Positions 13,246 to 25,900 of a stretch of 64,000 nucleotides of DNA are shown one piece after another (the stretch's first letter is position 1; each line of letters opens with the position of its first letter). A program made the position numbers and the translations under genes. The notes under the pieces are model-generated. The model was given only the letters and a program-made list of their open reading frames with translations. It was not told where the DNA came from and made no database searches. The DNA lies in NCBI GenBank assembly GCA_947044365.1, contig OX345636.1, forward strand, positions 5,476,001 to 5,540,000, read 5' to 3'. This stretch comes from Petrosia ficiformis (lineage: Eukaryota > Porifera > Demospongiae > Haplosclerida > Petrosiidae).

Positions 13246-14307
13246 TTTCGTAACCCGGGGGCTTTTGAAAAAAGAATGAATTAATTTTAATAATAATTCC
13301 AACCACACCTACCATGGATGTAATATACTGATTGCGAGGTGTGGCTCAGCATCTCATTAAAATCAAAACCTTCGTTGCAAATGAATACAGGCAATTTGCA
13401 ACTTTCTCCAACTTCTGGAGCAATCTAACACTCACCTCAACCTTGCTTACCAATTACTGCAAGCACAGCATCTACTCAAGTCTGCATACGAACGCTATTT
13501 GTCACTTATTCTCCCAACATCCCTTTCTCTCTCGCTAGAACCAGCTAGAAACCAAGTCTATACATCACACAAACATCAACATAACGTTCCACTCTCCTTT
13601 CACTTTACCCTAAGCTAACTTCAAAGTAACATCAAAGGGCGGACACTTGAATCAAAGCACCGCTAGACCACATCCAACGAAGCGTGGGCGTTTTGAACAA
13701 TAGAATGCCGACATGCCGCCACCACATTGGTATACTCTTGTAATCTACAGTAATTTGGGGTGTGGTACATCCAAGACCCAGCCATTGCAGTGAAATTTAG
13801 CAATGTAATAAGTAGGTGTGGTACTTCCTATCTGACAGGATGTTGTAAAATTACAACACTAAAAAACTGAAAGTGTTAGTCTTACCCAAGGTTCATGGTG
13901 ATTCTTTCCACGGGTCTTAGTAAGGAAGTTGTGTCATTCCGGGTGGGGCTAGGTCGTGTACCGTGAAAAAAAAAGGCCATATACAACTCAGCAGGAACTT
14001 TCAGGAAGAATGTACCTCAAGTCTCAAGACACGATCTAAGTCTGGATCTTAGGAACAGTGGCTTATCTCATCATCTAACATTTTCTTCGCTCAGGCCTCT
14101 TTTGACACATTCTGTACTACACATATCTTGAACCGTGTGTTGTCATACAGTTACTGCCAAGAGTTACAAAATAGAAGAAGTATGTACCAAGAAGGTTGAT
14201 AAATTATTGTGATTATGATTACCAGGAGCACATACAATTTGAATTGATTTTGTGGTTCTGAATCAGTCTGGTGTGTATATACCTACAGCCCAAACAAACT
14301 AATACAG
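13246..14307. other. Non-coding or unresolved region
   Basis: Open stretches at 13332-13538 (plus) and about 14095-14182 (plus, preceded by a plausible TTCGCTCAG acceptor) look mildly exon-like but could not be joined in phase to the exon at 14341. They may be unrecognised 5' exons of that gene or chance frames. Confidence 0.35.
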
Positions 14308-14340
14308 GGTACTGAATGCTTCAGTTGTGCACGAGTCAGT

Positions 14341-15144
14341 ATGTATGTATCATCAGAACCCATAGGAGTCGATTGGAAAGCCACACTGATTAATAATACA
14401 CAGAAGGATTATCATGATGTTAGGAAAAGAATGCTTCGCCTCATAGCTGAAATGGGTGAGTAAAGGGCAGCCAGTACCTTCCTGGAATATCTTACTCACA
14501 ACACTCTCTGAAATGATAGCATATACACACAACACAAATTGCTAGTAAATTTATGTGTATACTCACTCGGTTGCGTTTCATTAATAATTATTTTATTGTT
14601 AATGTGATTTCTTTATCACTATAAGAAAATTGTATAAGTATTATGCTAAGTTTGTCAATTAGGGGGCATTCTAATTAATCATTATGATGTTATACAAGGG
14701 AGAGGAGGGTATATATTTGCAGCACATACAGTCAATAATATCCTGCATAACTGGACTCTAAAGAGTATCCAAATCATAGGACTAAAACGCCAAAATAGGT
14801 ATGGAAGAAAGGTAAGGAGGACGAATATATATTTTTCAGGTAAGGGGTGCAGTTATAAAACTGAAGTTAATGCTCTCGGAGCAATGTATGTGCAACCTAT
14901 TTTGGGGTTGCACTCTCATTATGGTAAGAACTCCATTTTTTTTCCTCTTCAGCTACTGAAGTTTTTCTGAAAGCCATTTTCAACTCAGATTTATTAAATC
15001 AAACAACCTTTAGGCTATCCTGATCGCAATTATCATTTCCATGGAGAAATAAGTCCATACTTCAGTACGAAATCATACTTTAGACATGGCAATGAATACG
15101 TTTTGAAATTTCTGAATCAAGATATTGAAATGATGAAAGGCTAA
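14341..15144 (+). CDS. Small three-exon gene, unknown function (about 109 aa)
   Basis: Exons 14341-14455, 14840-14923 and 15014-15144 have GT-AG junctions, all in phase 1, and close at TAA 15142-15144. The first exon stays open upstream to a possible acceptor before 14308, so the true start may lie further 5'. The product begins MYVSSEPIGVDWKATLI and ends with an aromatic- and His-rich tail (GYPDRNYHFHGEISPYFS, then LKFLNQDIEMMKG). There is no signal peptide or membrane segment. I do not recognise the family. Support comes from three consistent splice pairs and a base composition richer in G and C than the surroundings. Confidence 0.45.
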
Positions 15145-16100
15145 TAGAATAAAAGAAGTATTTATGTAGACATAATTTTAATTGATCTTTATAGATTCAA
15201 TATACAGAGACAGGCTAATACCAATTACAGATTCAATCAATTTCATCAAAATTGAAATTGTGGTTATAGATTTACAACAATACATTGAGAATATAGATAT
15301 AGCATTATCACTAACACCCAACAAATATGATCATATTAGCTATACTAGTATACCTCAGTTGTGTAGTAATGTACAATACTGGAATTGATTTACAATACAT
15401 CGATACCATTGTAATATTGATATATTGCTGCTCACTAACACCCAACAAACGTGATCATATTTGCTGTACTAGTAAAACATCTAATGATCAATTGTCTAGT
15501 AGCGCAATACTGTATTCATGTGTTAACGTAAATGTTAAAATGATTGGAGATAAATGATAAATCATCTTCCAGCTGGAAAAATACATTGGCATCATGAATA
15601 AGAAAATGCGAGTATGTAATACCATATATGTGCACACTAGTACTCCTAATACACTTAATTTCATTGCATCACAGAGTAGTGTAATGGGAGAATAACTTAC
15701 ATGTAAATTGAAATATGACATCTATCAGATATTAACTAGTTTCGATCTTTAAGTCTTCAATAAATGAATATTTAGAGATGGAGATTTTCAACAAGTCAAC
15801 ATTATTGTAATCCTTTTCTGTATTGCATTGATAGTTGCATGATCTATCTACTTGCATCATTTTTAGTCAATCAGACTTTTCTTTCTCTTGTGAATATGAT
15901 GTAAATAATATAGTTACTAATCATTTGTTGTAATTATAATTTCATGTTTTAATTCTTCATGATATCTTGATATTCTAATTGATGGTACTATACTCTTCAG
16001 TGTCTGATTGTAAATGAAATTTGATATATATCCTGATGATGACATCTCTTTCTCCTAAATATTATATGTATGTGTGGTGATTGTTTTATCAATGTTTTAT
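15145..16100. other. Non-coding region with a local duplication
   Basis: Likely 3' flank of the small gene. Two imperfect copies of a roughly 115-bp segment (about 15263-15380 and 15387-15480) both contain CACTAACACCCAACAAA and a following ATGATCATATT or GTGATCATATT block. No other features seen. Confidence 0.5.
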
Positions 16101-16102
16101 TC

Positions 16103-16304
16103 TAGTCTTGCATGCCAGCCCCTTTGCTCGAGGAGGAAGGGTCTGGTGAGCTGCCAAAATGGTACTTGGTTGGTGCAAGATCTTGCAAGCCAATTAGATT
16201 ACAGGAAAACTTGTTAATCTTATTCATGATAAACATAAGATGGTGTCCAAAGGGCAGGTTGAAGTTGACAGAACTACAAAACATCAAGTCATTATAGTGT
16301 GACA
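16103..16304 (+). repeat. Interspersed repeat copy (inverted relative of 16550-16604)
   Basis: The segment beginning CTAGTCTTGCATGCCAGCC matches, in opposite orientation, the block at 16604-16550 (CTAGTCTCGCATGCCAGC on the minus strand) over about 58 bases at roughly 80% identity. The plus frame here is open from a possible acceptor to a stop at about 16297, but the homology points to a dispersed repeat rather than a gene. Confidence 0.5.
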
Positions 16305-16511
16305 ACTACTGTATTATTTGTATGCTGAGATACTGAAATGTATATTTACTTCTCAGTAAGAATATATTTCAGTATACTCCCATGTGACTTACTCTGATAC
16401 ATTCTGAAGACATCTACGATCACTACTCAACTGTCTTCACAACAAAACCACCTTGGTTACAATGCAATCATTGCCATATTTTAAATTTGTTGGCATTGTA
16501 CGTGACATAAT

Positions 16512-17273
16512 TCAATAATTACAACCCCAAAAATATAATTTGCTTGTTGGCAGTTCACAGAACCCTTTTCTCCTCAAGCAAAGCAGCTGGCATGCGAGAC
16601 TAGGCTTATTCTTAACCTTGGAATCAAACAGTTGACTGTAATGTGTGATCTGAATCTGACATAATATTAATGGAAGAGAGGATGTTTGACAAGTAGTAAC
16701 AGCTCCTGGAGAAAACCTTATATACACATAACATTATTATAATTATATAATATTATTATAAAAATATATAATTATTAATTATAATAATGTTAATGTACAT
16801 TATAAATACATAAATGCATAATAAAATAATAAATATATATAACATGTGCGTGCATACATACTTAATACACATACACACATTTATATATTTATGTATATAG
16901 ACTGATCTGTTATTCCTCACCCTGTTGTAGTAATCAACATTCCTATAAAATCAACACAACGTGATCTCATTCGTGTAAGTGTCCCTTCTAATTCACGTAC
17001 ATGTATTGGTGGAGATCTAGTACAATGACACTTACATTGACCTGTAATGAATATATACACATAATTATTATAATTTTAATTTGCTTGCAATTATTTATAC
17101 TTGCCATTCATACCAATCACAGGAATCTCTTTGTCCAGGAGTACCCAGTGTCCCTTGAAATCAATTCCTTTATCTCCCGTTCTACCACAATGCTCTATAT
17201 CAAATGAATTTCGTCTCAAGACAGCAACAGATAGCTTTTCAAATGCCAAACCAATAGATCTTGTAGTAGGCAT
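16512..17273 (-). CDS. Mrr-like restriction-endonuclease-fold protein, RRG7/DUF2034-like (164 aa)
   Basis: Exons 17273-17105, 17041-16921 and 16716-16512 join in phases 1 and 2. An in-frame TAA six bases upstream of the ATG supports this start. The protein opens with an AFEKLSVAVLRRNSF helix, then GRTGDKGIDFKG and QCKCHC...RELEGTL. This is the GDxGxD...QCK arrangement of the Mrr-type nuclease active site; the Asp and the Lys of QCK are the expected metal-binding and catalytic residues. In fungi, RRG7 is a mitochondrial protein needed for respiratory growth; the animal role is unknown. The first intron uses a GC donor (GCAAGT). The C-terminal exon runs through a dispersed repeat (16604-16550), so the last 30 or so residues may be repeat-derived. 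No obvious mitochondrial presequence. Confidence 0.7.
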
Positions 17274-18086
17274 TTTTTATTCTAACCCCCTCCCCCTCCA
17301 AAAACTATCAAAACAAGTTGACTGAAGACACTTTTAAAACGCTTTACTTTACTGTAGACTGTATTTACCATTTTATGGACATTCATTGAATATAAAACAA
17401 GGTAAATTATCTTATGAAGAAGCATAGGCTCCTACAGAAAGAACATTGTAAGTCGGCGCACTAAGCCACCAAAAAAAGTTTACGCTTTTTAATCATGGGT
17501 GTGGTAAATTAGCGTTAATTAAGGTTAGCGCAAAATCGATAGCTAAGTTGCTACTGTAGCTAACGAAGCATGGTTATTGAAAAAATGTGGAAGAATAAAG
17601 ATGTGGCATTGGCTGTCTGTACTACTAAACTGTTCTCCTTGCTTTCTTCCTGCTACATAAATTTGACACAAATATTTTACTTAGCAAATCTTCCTTCCAG
17701 CATAAATACTATGAGAGTTACATTTCAGCAGTTTAAACGCTCTGCTCGCACATTTTCTTTCATAATTTGTTTAATTATGGATGCGAAAGTTGAAATTGAA
17801 AAAAGTACCCTGGCCTGCAGCCACCTATGTGAAGAATACTCATATAACAAAGGTATATACTGTAGGATTATTGCAGAGCAAAATGCAATTGCATTTTGGT
17901 TGTGTCTTGTGTCCTAGTTTTGGTGGATGCTACCAAAATGATGAGATATGTTGGCACACGTTTTTGGAGTTGTTTATGAAGTGTTTCTCATTGAAAATTA
18001 GCTTGGTCATTGTGGATTTTGGCGTTTAAGTAGTGAAAGAGTTGCAGAGTTACATTTGACACTTAAATTAGTCAAGCACTGATATA
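17274..18086. other. Intergenic with unassigned plus-strand ORFs
   Basis: Overlapping open frames at 17570-17917 (115 codons) and 17781-18029 (82 codons) have no recognisable motif or convincing splice context. A short transcript cannot be excluded. The start of the Mrr-like gene lies just left, so its promoter is probably here. Confidence 0.3.
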
Positions 18087-18458
18087 CAAGCGCGTAGCTA
18101 GCAGTAGGCTAGGGTAGGCTAAAAGCCTACCCTGAGATTTTGAACTTATTTCTACTTCTCAAAATATTGTATATAATAAAATTAAAATAAATTATATACT
18201 TACAGAATAAACAATAATGATAATTATGTTGGAAATATAATTGTTTTCCAGACAACTTTTGATTCTTTTCAGTAAAATACTGCTGAGATAACTTCTATAG
18301 CGCCATATTAAAACGAATAGGCTGGGTTAGTCAATAGTTACGAGTATTATTGATTGACCACACCCATCATGAATAATTAATTAGCTACAATTTTCGGCGC
18401 GCTACGCGCGCCATTTTCGTTTAGCCTTCCTTATTCATTCTTCCTGGATACGCCCTTG
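18087..18458. mobile_element. hAT-type MITE with 8-bp target-site duplication
   Basis: A 372-bp element is flanked by the exact 8-bp direct repeat CTGATATA (18079-18086 and 18459-18466). Its ends are imperfect inverted repeats: CAAGCGCGTAGCTAGCAG on the left, CAAGGGCGTATCCAGGAAG on the right read inward. An 8-bp duplication with CA-starting termini is the signature of the hAT superfamily. It contains short internal hairpins and no coding sequence. Confidence 0.8.
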
Positions 18459-18466
18459 CTGATATA

Positions 18467-19249
18467 TATCTTCAGCCAAATTATATTCATGCTACTTCTA
18501 TGAGCCACTGCCTTTTCTAATTTCTTACGTTTAGGGTATGTTTTTATTGCTTGGAATTCCTTATACATTTGCCCATAAAACCACAAGCATAAGACAATAT
18601 TAGGTGCTTAAAGCAACATCTAGAGAAGCAACTTTTTCAGAATTAACTGCATGAAGTATATATATTGGTGAGGGATTATAAAACACGTACCCATCCGTGT
18701 CCATCAGATTATTTATCACATCTCTCTAGTCTGTCAAAACATAAATGAAAGATGTAGGCAGGGATGTGAAAACCTAAGAAACATGCAAACAAAGATTAGG
18801 ATCGTACTAGCACTAGAGTTTAACGTATATAGAATCCAAAAATTAAACAAAACACCTCTGCATAAGTCCAGCTCTTTCTTTGTCTTTTGCTTTAGAGCAG
18901 TGTATATAGGTTCTATGCAGTCTTATAGAAACTGGTTTGTTTCCTATGTTAAACTCCTGTGCTTATAACATCCTTCACATCAGGTTTTGATGTTCCTACA
19001 TCTTCTTTCATTTTTATTAAAAATGTTTTGTTATTATTGTAATAAATTATAATATACAAACCAGTCACAGTCACACTTACAATGAATCTGAACATTTTTT
19101 AAAACACAAATTGTATCTTCTGATCATCTTATCATGCAGTCACTGTGTTATAAGAATGCACTTTAGTTATACAATTTCTTCGCAGTCAGGTCAGACAATG
19201 CAAGAACAAGAGCTAAAGAACACACTACTCTTACACAGGTAATAAACTC
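18467..19249. other. Intergenic spacer
   Basis: AT-rich, with no supported gene. The segment near 18840-18880 resembles the arms of the inverted repeat at 31865-31965 and is probably another degraded copy. Confidence 0.4.
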
Positions 19250-19529
19250 ACAGAAAACGGCACGAAATTCTATCCGTATTTACACCGTTAATGGAAAAAA
19301 ACGGATCAAAAACGATCTTTCCGTTTGCAAAGAAGACGGTAATCGTTACATTCCGTCGTGGGACCACTCTGGAGAACGGTTTGCCGTGAAAGGTCCGTAG
19401 AATTATCCGTTTCAAACCCCGTTTCAACTCCGTATTAATCCTTATTAGTAGTTAATAATAATAATTACTTTTTCTTCATAAATATAAGAGATAATGGTAA
19501 TAATTATTACTGAAAGCAAGATAGTACTG

Positions 19530-22196
19530 TTACTCATTATAATAGTCACTGTCATCTGTATCTGACAAGGAGTCTTCATAAATCAAATCATTTGGAAAAT
19601 CATTCCTTGGCAACTCTGGTGGTTGTGTTAGCAGAGGATCATTAGGGGATGTAGAGGCTACAGAGCTGCTAGGAGAAGATGTTCTATCATTAATAACTGC
19701 ACTTGAAGCCACAGTCCATTCAGGACACTTGAGATGCGAGGGTGGAGGAATTGATGAATCCTCTAAATAATCAGACATTTGTGGATTTTTCAAGCGAGAG
19801 TTCAGTTTTTTTAATAATCTATTCAATTCTGTGAGGGAAAAATCAATGTACTTGACTAGATACAAGAGAGGCAAACATACTTCTTGATCTCCAAGGCAAT
19901 GAACGACGTTTGATAGTGCCTTCTTCATCACTCTCTTCAGTCATGTACATGTAATTCCCAGAACTTTTCTTCCTTTTCTCCCTTCAATACAGCTTTCCTT
20001 TTTGTGTAGAGCTATATGAAGGGAGGTATTATTTGTATAGTATTAGTTATTTTGTTTTGTTTTACCAAATAAACAACAATGGTATGGCATGGATTAACCC
20101 TTATAGTGCTTACAGTGGTTTGACTACAGTCCTAGATTAAACTGAACAAAAATAGTAACTCACCTTCTTCCTCTGTTCATTCTTCCTTGTTCGTTCCTTT
20201 ACTGCACTAACAATAGGGATTCTTGATGGACAAGAATCATTGAAGAGACGACGACGACTTTCATAATATCTGTGTACAGCACCTTTGGAACAAAAATACA
20301 AACATGCATGTGTGTTTAAAGAAGTACATGTATATATCTAAAAAGCTTTCCTGAATTCGGAACTCCTTGTAAATCCTCACAAACATGGTAACTGCATAAA
20401 TACAAAAGTTTAGCAGCACAATCTCAGTGATCAACAATACTCCAAATTGCAACATGACCTTAACAGCATCCATCACAGGGAATGTACTGTACCTCTAGAA
20501 AACACTTTAAAATGGTAGTTTAAACACCATAATATAAACCCTATTACTCATCTAGATGAGACATCCAACCGGATAATACCAGCTGAAATTAAAAAGAAAC
20601 AAGTTAAATGTATTACCCAAAGATGGGACATCTAGGTAATACTGAAATAAATAAATAAAGTGTACTACCCAAAGATGGGACATCTAGGTAATACTGAAAG
20701 AAATAAAGTGCACTACCCAAAGATGGGACATCTAGGTAATACTGAAATAAATAAAATGTACTACCCAAAGATGGGACATCTAGGTAATACTGAAATAAAT
20801 AAAGTGCACTACCCAAAGATGGGACATCTAGGTAATACTGAAATAAATAAAATGTACTACCCAAAGATGGGACATCTAGGTAATACTGAAATAAATAAAA
20901 TGTACTACCCAAAGATGGGACATCTAGGTAATACTGAAATAAATAAAGTGCACTACCCAAAGATGGGACATCTAGGTAATACTGAAATAAATAAAATGTA
21001 CTACCCAAAGATGGGACATCTATAGGTAATACTGAAAATAAATAAAATGTACTACCCAAAGATGGGACATCTAGGTAATACTGAAAATAAATAAAGTGCA
21101 CTACCCAAAGATGGGACATCTAGGTAATACTGAAATAAATAAAATGTACTACCCAAAGATGTGACACCTAGGTAATACTGAAAGAAATAAAGTGTACTAC
21201 CCAAAGATGGGACATCTACGTAATACTGAAAATAAATAAAATGTACTACCCAAAGATGGGACATCTAGGTAATACTGAAAATAAATAAAATGTACTACCC
21301 AAAGATGGGACATCTAAGTAATACTGAAAATAAATAAAATGTACTACCCAAAGATGGGACATCTAGGTAATACATGTACGACAATAGACGGTCTTATGCA
21401 CTACACAATTAAAGATTAGATATCTTTTACTTACCTTATTCCAACAGTGATACATTATACTTACGTTTCATTTGCTGGAGAGTGTAAGTATCATTAAATT
21501 TCAGGCGGAGATGTTCCAATAATATACTCCTCACAGAGGTGTTATCTTCAGAGTTGTAACTGGTAATTGTGAAGAACATAATTAGAAAGTGTTTTAATGG
21601 CCTACATTATTATGATTTTGATCCATCGAACCTCAAAGAATGATCTGCCTTTTCATGCAGAGCTTTTACAGTTGCCTATTGAATTGTAAAAGAAACCACA
21701 ATTATTCAACCAAAGCAACAGCTGCAGTGTTTACTGTGGTCAGCATGAAAATACATTATGTATAATATTGCAATACATTATATTGTTCACATGTAGTAAT
21801 TCTATCTCAGAATACAAACATGACGTTAAAAATTCTTGCATACTTTAGCTTACTATACAATTGACTTAATTTGACTATAATTATAATTATATATACTTCA
21901 AATAAATATGAAACTACATACACATATGCACATTACTATATATATAGGAAAAAATTTATTATGCTAATGTCATTGTGTACCAGTAACCTACAACACAACA
22001 ACAGTACAGAATTATCATACACATAAGGTAGGTTATCATAGTGATTTCCACCTTCTTTTCTCCATTTCTTCGACTTTTGGTTGTAATACTTTGTCTTATG
22101 ACGGTAAAAGGTACTCTTTGGGACGTTCTTGGAACAATGTAGACAAAAAATAGCCTTTCTTGTCCTTTTTCTCCTCTGTGTTGCTACTGCCTCCAT
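19530..22196 (-). CDS. Transposon-encoded small zinc-finger protein (spliced)
   Basis: The first exon begins at 22196 (MEAVATQRRKRTRKAIFC) and has a C-x2-C...H-x4-H type finger (CLHCSKNVPKSTFYRH), as seen near the N-terminus of some eukaryotic transposon proteins. A later exon at 20282-20164 is basic (ends ERTRKNEQRKK). It is followed by an acidic/basic exon ending near 19891 at a GTATGT donor. The last exon, from about 19838 to 19530, starts at a CCCTCACAG acceptor, joins in phase 1, and ends with a Ser/Pro- and acid-rich tail (SLSDTDDSDYYNE). Junctions between 22020 and 20282 are unresolved because the minisatellite lies there. Probably a DNA-binding or accessory protein of the element. Confidence 0.5.
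20610..21375. repeat. Minisatellite, 48-bp unit, about 16 copies
   Basis: The motif TACCCAAAGATGGGACATCT recurs every 48-50 bases at least 16 times. The usual unit length is divisible by three and free of stops in one frame on each strand, so long repetitive frames appear on both strands (20660-21025 plus; 20613-21119 minus). They have no other support and are taken as artefacts of the repeat. It lies within an intron of the transposon gene. Confidence 0.95.
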
Positions 22197-22370
22197 ATTC
22201 TCAAAGAAACGGACGACCCGTAACGTCCGTCGTATTGTAGAAACGGGAAACGTGAAATCCGTTCAATATGGACGTAGTACGTTTTTCATCCGTATCTGTA
22301 ATATTCCGTTTCTAGCCCGTTTTTTCACTTAATACGGTATCCCGTTCGATGCCGTTTTTTGTACGAGTTT

Positions 22371-22945
22371 TTCATGTGTTAGTATAAGTAATAATGTTAA
22401 TATGTACAAGTGTTAAATGTTTAAAACAGTGGTAGCAATGCAGGAGTACCACCCTTTTTGTGTGACCTAAGTGTAATGTTTTTTTTTTACAAATGTACAC
22501 TCAGTGACAAACCTATTGTATATACCATTCTGTATACTCTAAATAGTGGTTTTGGCTATGTAAAAATGTATCATCATTCTTAAAAGAAGCTTGGGATAAT
22601 ATACTATGATCAAAATTCACAGTCATGAAAGTTTTTAATCATGCCATTACAGTGCTTTTGTGAGTTCTTGCAACGTTTAGTATGCTTGGTAACTTAATGA
22701 CCACATGAACAGGGACAATGGCTGCTCCAAGCAAGGCATTTACTTTAGTTCACGTGACCAATGACATTATTTGATATAACTTTTCGAGCCGTGTTGCAAG
22801 AACTCATGAAAGCCCTGCACAGTACACAATGAAAATTATCACAGTATAATACATTATTGTTAGCAAAAATTTTGTTTTTAAAAAAAATAAAAATGTTTGT
22901 ATGAAATTTTTGTTGTATCTTAACTTCATAATTGTTTCTTTATAG
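22371..22945. other. Intergenic, 3' of the intact P450 gene
   Basis: AT-rich sequence with a T homopolymer near 22480. Nothing else recognised; the 3' UTR of the P450 gene presumably enters from the right. Confidence 0.4.
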
Positions 22946-25900
22946 TTACTGAATTTCTCTCAGTTGTAGTTTACAGGGTACACTATCTTGTGGTTGCATT
23001 GTGGTTCTGACTACAGGTACAATTTCATAATCATCGGGAAGTGTAATTGTGAATGATTGGAACAACCTTGCAAGTACTAACTTCGCCTCCATCTATAGAG
23101 TATAGACAGAGGCATGTAATGAAACAATAGTATATGAATGAATGCTGTGAAAACAGAAGTGGATATCAATTTAGCAGGCTATTGCGACTAACACTACAAA
23201 CTCAATGATTAGCATATGCAGTATGGAGTACGGAAATAGTCAAATTGGTTGGAAAAATAAGAAAGAAATATTTGTGGTTTGTTGTGATTATTAATGGGAA
23301 ATACCTGGCCACTCTCATTAATTATTGCTATATAAACTTTGGATGAGAAACTAGAAATCAACAATTCCTAGCAATAAATGATTTCTAACTCACTATAGCA
23401 AACTGTTTTCCAATACATGAACGATGTCCAGCTCCAAATGGAGAGAATACAAATGAACTTGGTCTGCATGTGTAGTAAAGAAAATGATCAACCTATTATC
23501 TAATGATCAATATCCTTGCAGAGGATGGTACTCAGCAATAATTTTAAATTACCGTTTCTCTGATCATGAATTAAATAATATTTTTAGTGTTTGTATGAGT
23601 ATGACCACTTTTAGTTATAGTATGACTAGTTTCTCGAACTAGTCATACTATAACTAGTTTAGTTATAGTTTAGTTAACATAATGTTAGGCTTACTAGAAT
23701 GATTTTAGTTTTAGTTAGTTAACTAGAAATGCTCATCATTGGCTATTTTTCGGGGTGTTTCTTTATGTAACAGTCATGGCATCATATCACACATTCTAGA
23801 CAGAATCATTGTTAGGGTTGTATGCTGTTGTGGGTTTGTTACTATTTATAGCAGTAAAAGTTACACTGATGCAGAAACAGCCATTTTCATTTTAGCTAGA
23901 TACAGTTATTGCAGCAGGCATGTAATTAGTTATAGTTAACTAAAACAACACTAATAAAAAATTGACTTGAAATGAGATTTTAACAAATAATGTTATTATG
24001 AAGATAATATCTTTATGCATGGGTAGGTGTGTTATATGTAGCTCAAATGTGGACATATGAAATTCTTTAAAAATATAATTCATTGACATAATGTTCTGTC
24101 TCTACTCACAATTTCTTTCCAGTTTCAAATCTATCAGGATCAAATGTTTTAGGATCACTAAAAAACTTTGGCATGTGACAGTAACAGGATGTGAAATACT
24201 AAACAAAACAGAAAGCAGTAATATTGGCTTTTATAAACTTTCTAGCCTCTATGTTAAAAAATGAAACCAGTCTTACACTGACGACTGTATTTCCTGGTAT
24301 ATAATGTCCACATAAAGTTATTCCTTCTCTAGGTGTTTGTTTTGATAAACCAACAACAGGTGGGTACATACGAATGGCCTCCATCAAAACCTAGTATAGA
24401 AAAAAATATGTAACTAGCTATTGTCCTTCTACAACAAAATACATCATGTCGATGAATTATATCTTTAAAGAATTTCATAATTATGTTGATGATTTCTAAA
24501 CCTGTTCAGTATACTTTAGATTATCCAGGTCATCAGCAGTTATTGTAATTCTATCACCAAGAACATCATCAATCTCATCAAGAAGCCTATGTATAAATAT
24601 GGAAGATTGAAATAGAGCAATGAAAATGTTTGAACAAATGTCTGTATGGTTGGTTATACATGTAGATACTATTCCACTTTAATTGCATGTACTAATTTTA
24701 GTGGTTTTAGCGACTAACATATTAATCGCATACACGACATTTCATGATCATTAATTCTTATTAGGCATATTAGGCTTGGCTCAGAAATTCACTAAAATTA
24801 ATGCATGCTAAATCTGAGCATCAAAAAACAGCTAAATTTAATGGACACAATTAACAGTAGGATTAATGTAGACATGCACACACACACACGTGATAATACC
24901 TTGATAACACATTTCGATGTTGCAGAATTAATATCACTGCAAAAGCTAATGCATTGCCAGTTGTTTCTTGACCTGATAACAGAACATTATATTATGACAT
25001 AACATTGAAATGTATTTAGAATTACCAGCGATAAAGAAAATAACAAAGTCATCCACTAATACTTCAATATCAACTTTCTCTTCATTTTCTGAATGTTTCA
25101 AACAATTATTATGATAACTATTGTATTAATTATTCCCATAGAATTGTGTTATTCCTTACGTGACATTCTTAGTATACAAGTTAGTATATCATTAGGTAGA
25201 GTATCTCCTCTCTCAAGAGATTCAATCCTCTTTTTAATACAATCCTTTCCAATTCTACGAAGAGCTCTGATACACTCAGAGTATTTTTGAGATTTAAATG
25301 GATGAAGATACTGTTTAAGAAGTAAATAGTAAAACTGTAAGTTATAGCTCGAAGCAAAATAGGTTACAACAATTTTTAGTCATAATGAAGTCAGTAGAGT
25401 AAGGCTAAACTAATTATAACAATTATTACAAATTTTGTTCCTATATTGGTATAGGTACATGTGTATGTATAGGTGCTTTTACATGTAAATAAAGGTATAG
25501 GCAAGTAGTATAGTGTAGATACAGATACTTGACAGATCATGGCTTAAAACGTACTGTTTTACTGTAGAAAAAGTTTGATTTATTAAGCTACATGTATGTA
25601 TTTCTATCAGGTCAGAAATCGCAAATTTTAGTTTCTCATCATCCAGCTGCATAACTATGACCATTATGTCATTTGCGCATGCGCAGTGATATACCCATTG
25701 TATATTGCACACAACTACTCAACAATTACCTTTGGTTAGTTGATAGTCAAATCACATTTAACCTATTTCTTAAATATCATACATTGTGACACTATGAACG
25801 ATATAACATATTGTAATTTTTTAATGGCCTGAAGTTGCATTCCACAAGGTTCATTCTATATACTTGTTTATGTCACTTAATGGATGTGGTGCACAAAAGA

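Larger units (their letters stand above)
19250..22370 (-). mobile_element. Non-autonomous DNA transposon, possibly EnSpm/CACTA-like
   Basis: Both ends start with CACA-type termini reading inward (CACAGAAAACGGCACG near 19250; CACATGAAAAACTCG from about 22370). They continue into 150-200 bp crowded with ACGG/CCGT motifs in opposite orientation, like the subterminal repeats of CACTA elements. Inside is a spliced minus-strand gene for a small zinc-finger protein, but no transposase core. The target duplication could not be fixed. The superfamily call is tentative. Confidence 0.55.

Noticed and set aside
17570..18029. Overlapping plus-strand ORFs as a host gene
   Set aside because: No recognisable motif and no convincing splice pattern; left as unassigned.
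20613..21264. Long repetitive ORFs on both strands
   Set aside because: They are a by-product of the stop-free 48-bp tandem repeat; no start context, splice sites or non-repetitive extension.
20610..21375. CRISPR-like regular repeats
   Set aside because: Units are contiguous with no unique spacers, and the context is a eukaryotic transposon.
22129..22332. Plus-strand ORF opposite the zinc-finger exon
   Set aside because: Shadow of the minus-strand gene and of the ACGG-rich transposon end.
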